Below, one piece after another: positions 9,243-16,925 of a stretch of 64,000 bases of DNA. A program made the translations under genes and the position numbers. The notes below the pieces were generated by a model. It made no database searches, was not told the DNA's origin, and saw nothing but the letters and a program-made list of their open reading frames with translations. Position 1 is the stretch's first letter, and every line of letters starts with the position of its first letter. The stretch is from Bog-473 sp963821755 (lineage in GTDB: Bacteria; Actinomycetota; Acidimicrobiia; Acidimicrobiales; RAAP-2): positions 1,302,001-1,366,000 of the forward strand of contig CAWGEX010000003.1 of the NCBI GenBank assembly GCA_963821755.1. The letters are read 5' to 3'.

Positions 9243-9625
9243 ATTCCCCTTTAAGGATCGAGCCAGCGAAAGGACGCTACGCGAGTTGCGCGCGGATTGC
9301 TTAGAAGCCTCAGGTAATTCCCAGGACAGAAGGGTGCGTCAAATCCTGGGTGACGCCACCACCGCGCGGCGTCTATGTGCAAAGAAATTTGCTGGGGAGA
9401 CTTTGGGGGATTGTTGGTGACCCTGAATCGGCGTACGGAGGCACGGCGCTCAGGTCCCGCTAAGGGTCAACATGGTGAGATGTCGAAACTTGGAATGGCC
9501 TCACATCGCATTGAGTCTGTCGTTACAGCTAAAGAAAACCGAAATTCCGGGCCATGGTCTGAGCAAGGCCTCATACTTAAAAGGCAGATCCTTATAGCCG
9601 TAAGAACCTGGAAAGGAGCCTCAGT
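9243..9625. other. 383-base low-GC stretch without a convincing gene
   Basis: Base composition is visibly lower in GC than the flanking core genes. Short open frames occur, but none has a ribosome site or recognisable motif. The 3' part probably holds the promoter of the hydrolase at 9626 (AT-rich CTTAAAAGG and CCTTATAGCC just upstream of its ribosome site). Confidence 0.4.
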
Positions 9626-10306
9626 ATGCATAGTGTCGTTCTCGTCCATGGTGGATTCGTAGACGGCTCCGGCTGGCAGGGCGTGTACCAGATTCTGCGA
9701 AGGTCTGGCCACCCGGTCACCGTCGTGCAGAACCCGACAGTGTCCCTCGCCGACGACGCGGCCGTTACCCGGCGAGCCCTCGACCAGCAGCCCGACAAAG
9801 CGGTACTAGTCGGGCATTCCTATGGCGGGGCCGTCATCACGGAAGCAGGCACCCACCCCAAGGTGGCAGCGCTGGTCTACGTCACCGCCTTTGCTCCGGA
9901 CCGGGGCGAATCGGTAAACACACTCATCGCCGACCCGCCTCCGGGCGCACCCGTCCCTCCCATCCTGCCCCCCCAGGACGGATTCCTCTTCCTCGACAAG
10001 GGCAAGTTCGGCGCCTCGTTCGCCTCGGACGTCGACCCGGACCTGGCTGCGTTCATGGCCGACTCCCAGGTGCCCTGGGGCGTCGACGCCCTCGCCGGCG
10101 AAATCAGCGAGCCGGCTTGGCGGACCAAGCCAACCTGGTACCTCATCGCAACCGACGACCGGATGATCCCGCCAGACGCGCAGCGCTTCATGGCCAGCCG
10201 GGCCAACGCCACACAAGTCGAGGCGGCCGGCAGTCACTCTATTTATGTCTCCAGACCAGAAGCGGTGGCCAACTTGATCGAAACGGCGATCAAAGAGGTG
10301 AGCTGA
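9626..10306 (+). CDS. Alpha/beta hydrolase
   Basis: 226 residues beginning HSVVLVHGGFVDGSGW, the oxyanion-hole HGG region of the EstC/salicylate-esterase-like hydrolases. The nucleophile elbow is GHSYGG (about residues 63-68, Ser65), the catalytic acid is probably the Asp pair in IATDDRMIP (about 175), and the catalytic His is in AGSHSIYV (about 203). These enzymes cleave small esters or related C-X bonds; the substrate here is unknown. The ATG follows an excellent ribosome site (AAAGGAG, 8 bases). It lies within the first rnpB-linked island with no obvious operon partner; small hypothetical genes follow after about 250 bases. Confidence 0.88.
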   Translation: MHSVVLVHGGFVDGSGWQGVYQILRRSGHPVTVVQNPTVSLADDAAVTRRALDQQPDKAVLVGHSYGGAVITEAGTHPKVAALVYVTAFAPDRGESVNTLIADPPPGAPVPPILPPQDGFLFLDKGKFGASFASDVDPDLAAFMADSQVPWGVDALAGEISEPAWRTKPTWYLIATDDRMIPPDAQRFMASRANATQVEAAGSHSIYVSRPEAVANLIETAIKEVS

Positions 10307-10556
10307 GACCGCCACTTCGCAACAACGCGCCGCTTCGTCCAGCGGGCGGCCAGCCTCTTCAGGCGGACGGTAGGTCTGCAATCGCCGTCGGCGGGCGACA
10401 GCGCCCGCATGTCGCTAGAGCCGCCAGAGACCTTGGCAAAGTACAGGCGGCTCGTGGATGCCCAACGTCTTACGGCAAGCGTGTGGTGCGCCGGAAGGTC
10501 TACCGGACAACCAATGGGATCAACAGGCGCGTGCTGAAGGATCTTGGGCTATAGCC

Positions 10557-10715
10557 ATGGTGTTCGATCAGGGTGAGGGCAGCGACATCCTCGACGCCAT
10601 CGTTGCGGAGGGCCGCTGCGGAACGCCGTGGGACCGCGTAGTCAAGGTTGACGGTAAGCGTCCAGTCAAGATCGAGGGGGGTTGCCCCAACGAAGTGTGC
10701 GACCTGGGGGACTGA
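10557..10715 (+). CDS. Small hypothetical protein
   Basis: 52 residues from the ATG at 10557 (MVFDQGEGSDILDAIVAEG). Composition is ordinary and mildly acidic, with two cysteines near the end (GGCPNEVCDLGD). No ribosome site is evident and no family is recognised. The upstream open frame is extended but out of character, so the ATG is preferred. Its stop codon overlaps a possible basic peptide start (TGATG). Low certainty. Confidence 0.3.
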   Translation: MVFDQGEGSDILDAIVAEGRCGTPWDRVVKVDGKRPVKIEGGCPNEVCDLGD

Positions 10716-10819
10716 TGAGCATCTACCGCCTCAAGCACCCATTCCGCCGCCGCTACTTGCCGAAGTCCGTCAGGCGCATGAGGAGGCACTGGTGGCGGGT
10801 GCGACACCCGAGGCCATAG
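10715..10819 (+). CDS. Possible 34-residue basic peptide
   Basis: ATG at 10715 overlaps the stop of the preceding small frame (TGATG) and has GGGGG four bases upstream. The product is extremely basic (MSIYRLKHPFRRRYLPKSVR, then more Arg). Such coupling suggests translation, but the short length and position inside an island leave it uncertain. Confidence 0.22.
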   Translation: MSIYRLKHPFRRRYLPKSVRRMRRHWWRVRHPRP

Positions 10820-10998
10820 CGCCACCAGGCCAAGCGAGGATGGTCGATACCTGGTCCAGCTACGCGGGCTGCTGGGCGGACGTGTACGACGACCACCACG
10901 AAGAGATGCAAGCGTGCGAGGCCAACCCTGACCCGGAATCGGCGCTAGGACTGCGTCCTGAGCATGCGGTTTCCAGACTCCAATATCTAGTGAACTGA
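10792..10998 (+). CDS. Small acidic hypothetical protein
   Basis: 68 residues from a GTG at 10792, chosen because a strong ribosome site (AGGAGG) sits 5 bases upstream. The sequence is acidic and His-rich in the middle (DVYDDHHEEMQACE) and ends ALGLRPEHAVSRLQYLVN. No family is recognised. It overlaps the possible basic peptide by 28 bases in another frame. A clear hairpin follows about 120 bases downstream. Confidence 0.4.
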   Translation: MAGATPEAIAPPGQARMVDTWSSYAGCWADVYDDHHEEMQACEANPDPESALGLRPEHAVSRLQYLVN

Positions 10999-11115
10999 CT
11001 GCGAGACGCGCCTACCGTTGGGCACGTTGCGAATCGGGTGTTCTACTTGTCCACCCAGTTGCTGCAACATCGGCACTAGGGCGCAACCCAGAGGTCGAGC
11101 GAACCAACACTCGCT

Positions 11116-11151
11116 CGCCTAGCGCCGCCATGAGCCGGGTGGCGCTAGGCG
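11116..11151 (+). terminator. 11-bp GC-rich hairpin
   Basis: CGCCTAGCGCC (11116-11126) pairs perfectly with GGCGCTAGGCG (11141-11151) around a 14-base loop, followed by GGTTTCTCC. A factor-independent terminator for the upstream small genes is likely. The rest of 10999-11320 shows no coding signal. Confidence 0.6.
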
Positions 11152-11320
11152 GGTTTCTCCGCTCTCGTCCTAGCGACCACCGCCCACGGGGGGATCAGAT
11201 GAGGAAGCTATTCTCAGTCGAGCCGTCGCTCTGGCCATCGGGCTCACCACGGGCTCGACGGCGGCTAGTGGCAGCAGCTCGGGCACCGAAACACTCATGG
11301 GAGTTGTCAGCGGTGCTGCT

Positions 11321-12146
11321 ATGACCCTGAGACGAGTCGTACTGGTCCTCCCGCTGTTGCTGCTCGCCGTGCTGGCGGCGGCTTGCCAGCCGTCCACCAA
11401 CCTGCATTACACCTCCAACGGTAATTTCAGCGGCAACACGTACACCGCGGGGTGCGGACCGTTTCAACCTGGCCGACGTGAGCAGCGTTGGGATGGTCAA
11501 CTCTCTACCCTCCGGGGTCAAGGGCCTGGTCTACATCGGCCAATGCAGCGGGGTCACTCAATCCTTCACGAACGCAGTGCAGCCCTTCGTCGGCAACGCC
11601 CGCGTGTTCGGCTTCTACCTCATGGACGAGCCAGATCCGACCGGCCGATACTCCGCCCTGTGTCCGCCCGCCAACCTGAAGGCCGAGTCGGATTACATCC
11701 ACTATTTCTTTGGCTCGGCCAAGACTTTCATCATCGAGATGAACCTCGGCGCGTCGAGCGCACCGACCTACGCCGGGGGTTACACCCCGAGGAACTCGGA
11801 CATCGACCTCTACGGCCTCGACGCCTACCCGTGTCGTAGCGAGTTGAACGGGTGTAACGACAACATCATCACCCTGGCCGTGAAGGCCGCGGAGTCGGCG
11901 GGCATCCCCGAAGCCGACATCGTGCCGGTGTACCAAGCCTTCGGTGGCGGCATCTACGCCGACGACGGCGGGGGACATTGGATCCTCCCCACCGCCCAGC
12001 AAGAGACGGCCATCCTCAACACCTGGGGGCCGCTCGTCCCCACTCCGGTCTTCGACTACGCCTATTCCTGGGGGTCACAACGGTACGACCAGTCCCTGCA
12101 GGGGTCCGCCTCGCTCCAGCAGGTGTTGGCGAGCCACAACTCGTGA
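11321..12146 (+). CDS. Putative lipoprotein, glycoside-hydrolase-like (one frameshift)
   Basis: The N-terminus is a lipoprotein signal (MTLRRVVLVLPLLLLAVLAA then Cys-Gln-Pro-Ser) read in one frame; the body is one base out of register. Dropping one T from the run at about 11461-11463 joins them as CGPFNLADVSSVGMVNSLP, after which the protein continues to 12146. The mature part resembles TIM-barrel glycosidases: FGFYLMDEPDPTGRYSA (an acid-rich loop at a strand end), IEMNLG, DLYGLDAYPC, PVYQAFGG and FDYAYSWG. I cannot place it in a numbered family. No ribosome site stands before ATG 11321, and an alternative ATG at 11297 is possible. The extra base is probably a sequencing error. Confidence 0.6.
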
Positions 12147-12477
12147 CCATCCGCAAAGACACAACCGTGATGGCTACGGACGCGTCGATCACCCTCAAGG
12201 CATCCGGCCCGCTGACGCTCAAGAAGTAATCACCTGGCGCTTTTAGCGCCCACGGCAGTTCGTCGGCGTGCCGCTCGCACGACCACACCTTCGTCCAGCC
12301 CTTGGTGAACTTCCACCGGCCGACCCACGCCACTGGCCTCATGCAGTGTGTCCCGTGGCCGACCGGGTTCTCATAGATCATCCGCCAGCACCGGCCCTCC
12401 TGGGCGAAGAGCCCCAGGGCCACAGTGCCGACGATCCCGTTCTCGTCGGTGCCGTCGTCGATCCGGTACGTGTCCAC
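12016..12477 (-). CDS. Conserved hypothetical protein, Cys/Trp-rich
   Basis: Starts at GTG 12477 (MDTYRIDDGTDENGIVGTVA), where TACCGT (complement of 12484-12489) ends 6 bases upstream without a ribosome site, a leaderless pattern. The conserved-looking part is GRCWRMIYENPVGHGTHC followed by WRGR-like GRWKFTKGWTKVWSCERHADEL, with Cys and His spaced as in a small metal site; I recall similar hypothetical proteins in mycobacteria. The frame stays open into the antisense of the lipoprotein gene, so the real C-terminus may be earlier (sequence character changes after about residue 85). A truncated homolog of its first 20 residues lies at 19608-19721 in the second island. Confidence 0.5.
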   Translation of the reverse strand: MDTYRIDDGTDENGIVGTVALGLFAQEGRCWRMIYENPVGHGTHCMRPVAWVGRWKFTKGWTKVWSCERHADELPWALKAPGDYFLSVSGPDALRVIDASVAITVVSLRMVTSCGSPTPAGARRTPAGTGRTVVTPRNRRSRRPEWGRAAPRC

Positions 12478-12586
12478 GGTCCGACGGTAGCGCCGGGAGG
12501 TTTCAAAGGGAGGAAGGCAATCCTGGATGCCTTACCGCCTGGTGCGAAGTACGGTCTATGGCAAAGCGATTGCCCCAGGAGGGTGC

Positions 12587-13207
12587 ATGGGCTTCTACCA
12601 AGAGCAGCTGCTTCCAAGACTGCAGGACAAGGTAATGGGCCGGGAGCTCAATCGTGAGGTACGAGCTCGGGTCTGTGCGGGTCTAGCCGGAGACGTCGTC
12701 GAGGTTGGTTTCGGGACCGGGCTGAACGTCCGCTACTACCCGCCTGAGATCACCAAGGTGTTTGCCGTTGAGCCTTCGAGTGTCTGCATGAGGATCGCTG
12801 AACCGAGAATCGCCAGCGCCAAGGCACCGGTGGAGCAATCTGGTCTGACCGGGGAACATCTGGACTTGCCGTCGACCACATTCGACGCCGTGCTGTCTAC
12901 CTGGACTCTGTGCACGATTCCCAACCTCGATGCCGCACTGGAAGAGTTGCACCGCGTCCTCAAGCCTGGCGGTGCCTTCCACTTCGTCGAGCATGGCCAT
13001 GCTCCCGATGAGGGAACAGCTCGCTGGCAACGACGTATCGAACCGCTCCAGAAGAAGGTCGGCGGAGGCTGTCACCTCACCCGTCGTATCCCCGAACTGA
13101 TCGAACAGGCGGGCGGCTTCAAGATTGAGCAACTCGATTCGTACTACCTCAAGGGTGAGCCAAAGCCATTCGGTTACACCTACGAAGGGCGCGCCAAAAA
13201 GGTCTGA
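12587..13207 (+). CDS. Class I SAM-dependent methyltransferase
   Basis: 206 residues from ATG 12587, which follows GGAGGGTGC. Motif I of the Methyltransf_11 fold is VVEVGFGTGLNVRYYP (about 37-52), the acidic ribose contact follows in FAVEPS, and motifs around FDAVLSTWTLCTIPN and LKPGGAFHFVEHG are typical of this group. The C-terminal RRIPELIEQAGGFKIEQLD region and final GYTYEGRA suggest the phosphatidylethanolamine or small-molecule methyltransferase type; the substrate is unknown. It is a solitary gene in island 1, followed by about 320 bases without a gene. Confidence 0.85.
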   Translation: MGFYQEQLLPRLQDKVMGRELNREVRARVCAGLAGDVVEVGFGTGLNVRYYPPEITKVFAVEPSSVCMRIAEPRIASAKAPVEQSGLTGEHLDLPSTTFDAVLSTWTLCTIPNLDAALEELHRVLKPGGAFHFVEHGHAPDEGTARWQRRIEPLQKKVGGGCHLTRRIPELIEQAGGFKIEQLDSYYLKGEPKPFGYTYEGRAKKV

Positions 13208-13261
13208 CTAGGGAGAGCGGCCAAACGAATTCCTGACCAAGAAATGCGCTGAAGATGGCCC

Positions 13262-13430
13262 GACGGTAGCCAATAGGTGGCGGGGTCCACCCTGACTCCC
13301 CAAAGAGGCCCGGAGTTCCCGGCTGGGTGGCCCACCCGAGGGTCAGAGTGAATCCCAGGCGGATGGTAAGCAGCGTCTGTCCCTGGCCTGTCCGCGTTGC
13401 TGGGTGGGACGAGGGCCTGTCCACCTCGAT
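13262..13430. repeat. Dispersed repeat, copy 1
   Basis: From CCAATAGGTGGCGGGG to GCTGGGTGGGAC this stretch matches 19735-19870 at roughly three quarters of positions by eye, with small gaps. It is non-coding in both places and fills most of the gap between the methyltransferase and the next small gene. Confidence 0.55.
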
Positions 13431-13531
13431 TCGGAATGGGTATTAGGGTCTCTAGTTCCTTGGCCTGCACTCTGCGACGGGGTTCACGCTCGGCCTGAAA
13501 ACGTCGGTGGGCTGTGGAGGTGCGGACCGTC

Positions 13532-13774
13532 GTGAGCGTGTCCTATTTCGAGATCTGCTGTGACTTCCCTGACTGTGAGATGACTATCACCCATGGCCCA
13601 GCTCGACCGCGCCTAACAGCCGGAGCATTTCGAGAGGCGGTTGACCTATTGCTGGTGGCGCACAGGTGGACCGTCGATGAAGGCGGCCGCGACCTGTGTG
13701 TCCTTCATTCACAATCCTCGGATCGCGGCCAGAAGAAGGGCACAGTGAAGTACGTTTTGCCCTCGACCCCCTGA
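13532..13774 (+). CDS. Small Cys-rich hypothetical protein
   Basis: About 80 residues (MSVSYFEICCDFPDCEMTIT). The arrangement C-x3-C near the start, GWRV-like HRWTVDEGGRDLCVLHS later, is the pattern of a family of small actinobacterial zinc-binding proteins in which two Cys near the N-terminus and a C-x2-H near the C-terminus bind metal. GTG at 13532 is used because GGAGGT lies upstream; GTG 13514 or 13538 are alternatives. Role unknown. Confidence 0.5.
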   Translation: MSVSYFEICCDFPDCEMTITHGPARPRLTAGAFREAVDLLLVAHRWTVDEGGRDLCVLHSQSSDRGQKKGTVKYVLPSTP

Positions 13775-13862
13775 CCTGGCCGCGATCCCGAGCCGGGTGG
13801 CGTCCTGGATCGCACAGACGCTCACTGATCGCAGGTATACAAGAATCGAATCCGGGTGGACA

Positions 13863-14039
13863 ATGGGAGCGATGGTTGACATCGTGAGATGCCTCATTGA
13901 CTTCACCACCATGACAAGGTCGGACGAATCCTGGGTCGATCCTCTAACTGCCGATGAACGCCTGGGACTCTGGCGGTGTCCGCTTTGTAATCGCGCCTTC
14001 GGCCATGTCAACGGGGAGTTGGTGGAGATCCGTCCCTGA
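13863..14039 (+). CDS. Small hypothetical protein with a CxxC motif
   Basis: About 58 residues ending WRCPLCNRAFGHVNGELVEI, a single CxxC knuckle with a following His. The start is uncertain: ATG 13863 and 13872 are both possible and neither has a convincing ribosome site at normal distance. It follows the Cys-rich gene after about 90 bases on the same strand. Function unknown. Confidence 0.4.
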   Translation: MGAMVDIVRCLIDFTTMTRSDESWVDPLTADERLGLWRCPLCNRAFGHVNGELVEIRP

Positions 14040-14076
14040 GCCGCGCCGGCAGCGATGAGATGGTCACCCACTCACT

Positions 14077-14096
14077 AGTTACTCATTAGTAATCTT
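14077..14096. repeat. Shared dyad motif, copy 1
   Basis: AGTTACTCATTAGTAATCTT contains the inverted repeat TTACT-N4-AGTAA. A near-identical 20-mer occurs at 20300-20319 in the second island, preceded in both by a TCACCCAC block. Possible operator or recombination core. Confidence 0.45.
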
Positions 14097-14152
14097 GCGC
14101 CGTGCCAGATCCGGCGACAGCCTTGGCAAGACGTTTGTCGGCTTGACGCGAA

Positions 14153-14692
14153 TCACCGCGATGGGTCGCGACCGGTGTACGCGAGCAACTTGTCCTGGGC
14201 AGAGGCGTCGGAAGCGACCTTCACCTCAGGCTTGAAGACGCCCTTGCGTTGGTCATCGGTAAACCGGCCGTGGATCATGTCGAACACCGCCTCAGGCAAG
14301 CCTTCGGGCATCGTCGCATCCTGCGCGGTCGCCGTCGCCAGGTCCCATCCGTGCAGGACCTGATCACTAAACGCGATTCCGAGCGAGGGACCCGTCTTTT
14401 CGATGACTCCCGGGACCCGATACACGGTCACCATCTCGGCTCGCGCAGCGTCAAAGGCAGCGGCTGGGTCCTCGCCGATCAGCTCGGGCGGATCGGACGA
14501 TGGCGGCGAGGCATCCTCGCCACGTGCTGCGCCAACGAAGTAACGCTGCGTGTCGAGCATGTGGTTCATCAGCGTCGCTACATCCCAGTCGTCGCAGGGT
14601 GTCGGAGCGTCGAGCCTGTCAGCTGCGTTGGGCACCATCGACCCAGTCCAGGTGCTGGCGCGCACATAGAGGTCGAGAAAGTCACGTTCCAT
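14153..14692 (-). CDS. TIGR03086 family (DinB/mycothiol-isomerase-like) protein
   Basis: 179 residues with the features of the TIGR03086 actinobacterial group: an N-terminal four-helix DinB-like fold (LTPCDDWDV-type motif seen as PTPCDDWDVATLMNHML, about 31-47, first metal His) and the later HGWDLATAT motif (about 115, second metal-binding region). Members are presumed metal-binding thiol (mycothiol)-dependent transferases; the substrate is not known. The ATG at 14692 has GGAG 8 bases upstream. It is convergent with the small Cys-rich genes and lies near the right end of island 1. Confidence 0.88.
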   Translation of the reverse strand: MERDFLDLYVRASTWTGSMVPNAADRLDAPTPCDDWDVATLMNHMLDTQRYFVGAARGEDASPPSSDPPELIGEDPAAAFDAARAEMVTVYRVPGVIEKTGPSLGIAFSDQVLHGWDLATATAQDATMPEGLPEAVFDMIHGRFTDDQRKGVFKPEVKVASDASAQDKLLAYTGRDPSR

Positions 14693-14903
14693 CTCATTAC
14701 TCCGTTCAGGAGAAGCTGTCCTAGCGATGAATACCCGTTCACGAATGCAGATAAACGCTCGCCATGGAGCTAGCGATGACTCCGTCCCAGGCCAACCGGG
14801 CTTTCCGGAGTGTCTCGACTATGCCCGGGCCGACGGCGACACGGCGGGATTTTGGGGCGGAACGTCGGAGCGCGAACGGCGACACCATGGAGCGGTGGCG
14901 TAG

Positions 14904-15083
14904 TTACGCCTGCTCATCTGCCCGATGCGCTTTAACCGACGCCATCCACAGGTGAATCAGTGCCCCTGAACCCGAGACGGTTGGGTTTACGTCCCTAACG
15001 AATGGCCCGGTCTTTTCCTCCAGGACGTGTGTCAGGAGGATCACTGCATCCTCGACCCCACGGATCCGCTCTTCGTTTGTCAT
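14904..15083 (-). CDS. Small conserved hypothetical protein
   Basis: 59 residues (MTNEERIRGVEDAVILLTHV) rich in charged helix-forming residues, ending WMASVKAHRADEQ. I have seen similar short proteins across actinobacteria but know no function. The ATG at 15083 lies 6 bases after TACCCT (complement of 15090-15095) with no ribosome site, a leaderless start. The open frame upstream of this ATG is not protein-like. The region 14693-14903 shows no gene. Confidence 0.5.
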   Translation of the reverse strand: MTNEERIRGVEDAVILLTHVLEEKTGPFVRDVNPTVSGSGALIHLWMASVKAHRADEQA

Positions 15084-15220
15084 GTGGCGAGGGTAGTGCC
15101 GGGACCCATTCGGGACCCATGTCCTACGGCCATCCTGACGGATTATGTAGACCGCGAATACAAAAGACCAGGTGGCGAGATTGTACGAGGTCGGGCGATG
15201 CGCATGGCGGACACCTAGCT

Positions 15221-15250
15221 GAATCCCGCCTACAGGCCGACTCACCGTCA
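15221..15250 (+). repeat. Attachment-site-like repeat, copy 2
   Basis: Thirty bases identical to the 3' end of rnpB (7809-7838) and in the same orientation, with no other RNase P sequence around. It marks the junction between island 1 and island 2. The rest of 15084-15419 holds no convincing gene; a 6-bp dyad and a direct repeat GGCCGATGCC occur at about 15325-15375. Confidence 0.72.
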
Positions 15251-15419
15251 CTGCGGAAGGCAGCACCGAGACAGCGTCTGAATTAGAAGTGCTTGCATAC
15301 CCGGTGAAGTGGGACACCCTGTAGGCCGATGCCTTTCTAAGTGGGCCGATGCCCTTCGTCTCTTCACGCGAAGGCTTGTCCAGCCCTCAGGTGACGGAAC
15401 CGAACGAACCGGATCTCAG

Positions 15420-15785
15420 TCAGGGCAGCCGGAGGTCGAACACCAGGGCGGCGTCGGAGGCATCCCCCACCCACAGCGCCAGACATTCGTCCTTTAACGC
15501 CATGTGTGCCGGATGATCCTCGTACTCATCACGGGCTATTTCACTCTCAAAAACCATGTAGAGGATGTAGTTGTAGCCCCTGGCCATCTCCTCGAACCCC
15601 GCCAGGTTGCCGAATGTCTCGCGGTCAGCCCGTCCCATCTCGGGAACATAGAGCGGCGCCACTAGTGCCTCGATGCAACCTGGCACTGCCTCGGTAAAGT
15701 TCGCCACCTTCTCTTGAGCACGTCGGATGATGGCAGGGTCGGCATCGTGTCTTACACGCCACAAACCCATGTGCACCACTCGCAT
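15420..15785 (-). CDS. Dabb (stress-responsive A/B barrel) domain protein
   Basis: About 121 residues beginning MRVVHMGLWRVRHDADPAII, the typical first strand and helix of the Dabb dimeric ferredoxin-like barrel, followed by a central strand (NYILYMVFES) and YEDHPAHMALKDECLALW, in which the His after the YE(N/D)H motif is characteristic. Such proteins include stress-induced proteins and polyketide cyclases; the specific role is unknown. Start at ATG 15785 or 15770 cannot be settled (weak ribosome site). First gene of island 2. Confidence 0.78.
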   Translation of the reverse strand: MRVVHMGLWRVRHDADPAIIRRAQEKVANFTEAVPGCIEALVAPLYVPEMGRADRETFGNLAGFEEMARGYNYILYMVFESEIARDEYEDHPAHMALKDECLALWVGDASDAALVFDLRLP

Positions 15786-16088
15786 CGGCTCAGACTCGCG
15801 CGCTGGTTGGGGATTCGGCAAGCGGGCCACAGATCCCGAACGGATGCGCGCAGGTTCGAAACGTTGCAACAGATCGTCCGCCCTGGAGCTGCTCGGCGAT
15901 CTGCGTTGGGTGGTGTCCCATGACCGCGTTCGCCTTTGCGGACCGAAGGTGCCCCCAGGGTGCCGAACTGCCCCACCGCGAAGTGGGCACCGCTCGACAG
16001 GCCGCTTTCTGTACTCCGAGGGCGGGCGGACGTTACCTATGGCAGCATGTCGAGGTCCAACCTTCCGGGCCACAAGCGAAAGGCATCC
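15786..16088. other. 303-base gap with no supported gene
   Basis: Open frames exist on both strands, but none has a start signal or recognisable motif. The 3' end contains the ribosome site of the following gene. The upstream region of the Dabb gene must include its promoter, which I could not pinpoint. Confidence 0.35.
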
Positions 16089-16355
16089 ATGACCGTCCTA
16101 AAGCAGCATCACTCGCCCGGCATGCCCGCTGATGCTTACGATCAAGTCGCCGTTGAAGCCATGCCATCTCAGAGTAAGGCTGATGGCTTCGTTGCCCACT
16201 ACGCCATCGTGGAAGACGGCGGCATCACGGTGATTGAAATCTGGGACTCGATCGATCAGCACGACGCCTGGTTCAATGAGGTCGTCAGGCCGCACCTACC
16301 TCCCGACACACCTGAGCCAAAGTTCGCGGAGTTGCACAACAGCAACGCCAAGTAG
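16089..16355 (+). CDS. Small ABM-like (dimeric alpha/beta barrel) protein
   Basis: 88 residues. DGFVAHYAIVEDGGITVIEIWDSIDQHDAWFNEVV is the strand-helix pattern of antibiotic-biosynthesis-monooxygenase-like ferredoxin barrels, with IWDS followed by an amphipathic helix. Catalytic function cannot be assumed, since many members are sensors or have unknown roles. ATG 16089 follows AAAGG at 6 bases. It stands between the Dabb gene, a structurally related barrel, and a LapA-like gene. Confidence 0.55.
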   Translation: MTVLKQHHSPGMPADAYDQVAVEAMPSQSKADGFVAHYAIVEDGGITVIEIWDSIDQHDAWFNEVVRPHLPPDTPEPKFAELHNSNAK

Positions 16356-16540
16356 CGGAGCGGTTCGCACATCCGGCGGCTTGGGTGTTCACCTCGACCC
16401 GCCGGGGTCGGCTGTCCGGGTCGTCGTTTTCATCCCCTGCAACCGAACCCCTCATCGACGGCTGCAAACCCGGCGGCCCCGATCTCAATGAGATTGATGG
16501 GCCTAGACTCGTAGTCCGAGTCCAAAGGGGGCGTGACGCC

Positions 16541-16885
16541 ATGAGTGATGAGTCTCCAGTATCGGGTACACCCACCCCGCAGCCCGCCGAGGCGCCGAGT
16601 GGGCCACCGAATATGACGGCACCGTCTCCGGGAAGTCCGACTGGACGCACTCGAATCTCCGGAATCTGGGTGGGCGTAATCGCCGGCGTTGTCGTGCTCG
16701 TGTTGGATCTGTTGTTCATCATCCAAAACAGTCAGTCGGTGAAGGTGTCATTCTTTAGCGGAAGTGTAAACATGCCACTAGGCGTCGCTCTTCTGCTTGC
16801 AGCGGTCGGTGGTGTGCTGCTTGCCGGGATCGTGGCCTCGCTGCGCATCTGGCAACTGCGCCACCGACTGCACCAATCGAAATGA
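16541..16885 (+). CDS. LapA (DUF1049)-like membrane protein
   Basis: 114 residues: a Pro/Ser-rich N-terminal 45 residues, then helix 1 (WVGVIAGVVVLVLDLLFIIQ), the family-typical IIQNSQSVKVSFF, and helix 2 (PLGVALLLAAVGGVLLAGIV) ending in a basic tail. LapA/YciS-type proteins are small inner-membrane assembly factors in enterobacteria; the role in actinobacteria is unclear. ATG 16541 has AAAGGGGG upstream. A shorter LapA-like gene at 20004 lies near the other end of the same island. Confidence 0.75.
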   Translation: MSDESPVSGTPTPQPAEAPSGPPNMTAPSPGSPTGRTRISGIWVGVIAGVVVLVLDLLFIIQNSQSVKVSFFSGSVNMPLGVALLLAAVGGVLLAGIVASLRIWQLRHRLHQSK

Positions 16886-16925
16886 GCTAGCCGCCACTCG
16901 TTTGTCTTGGTGCGAGAGGAGGTCG

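Noticed and set aside
10117..10554. Plus-strand frame running from within the hydrolase gene
   Set aside because: The first part is a shadow of the hydrolase; the remainder has no start codon of its own with support.
12143..12229. Possible 28-residue peptide overlapping the lipoprotein stop (GTGA)
   Set aside because: The sequence resembles nothing firm, there is no separate ribosome site, and the frame upstream is a shadow; translation cannot be supported.
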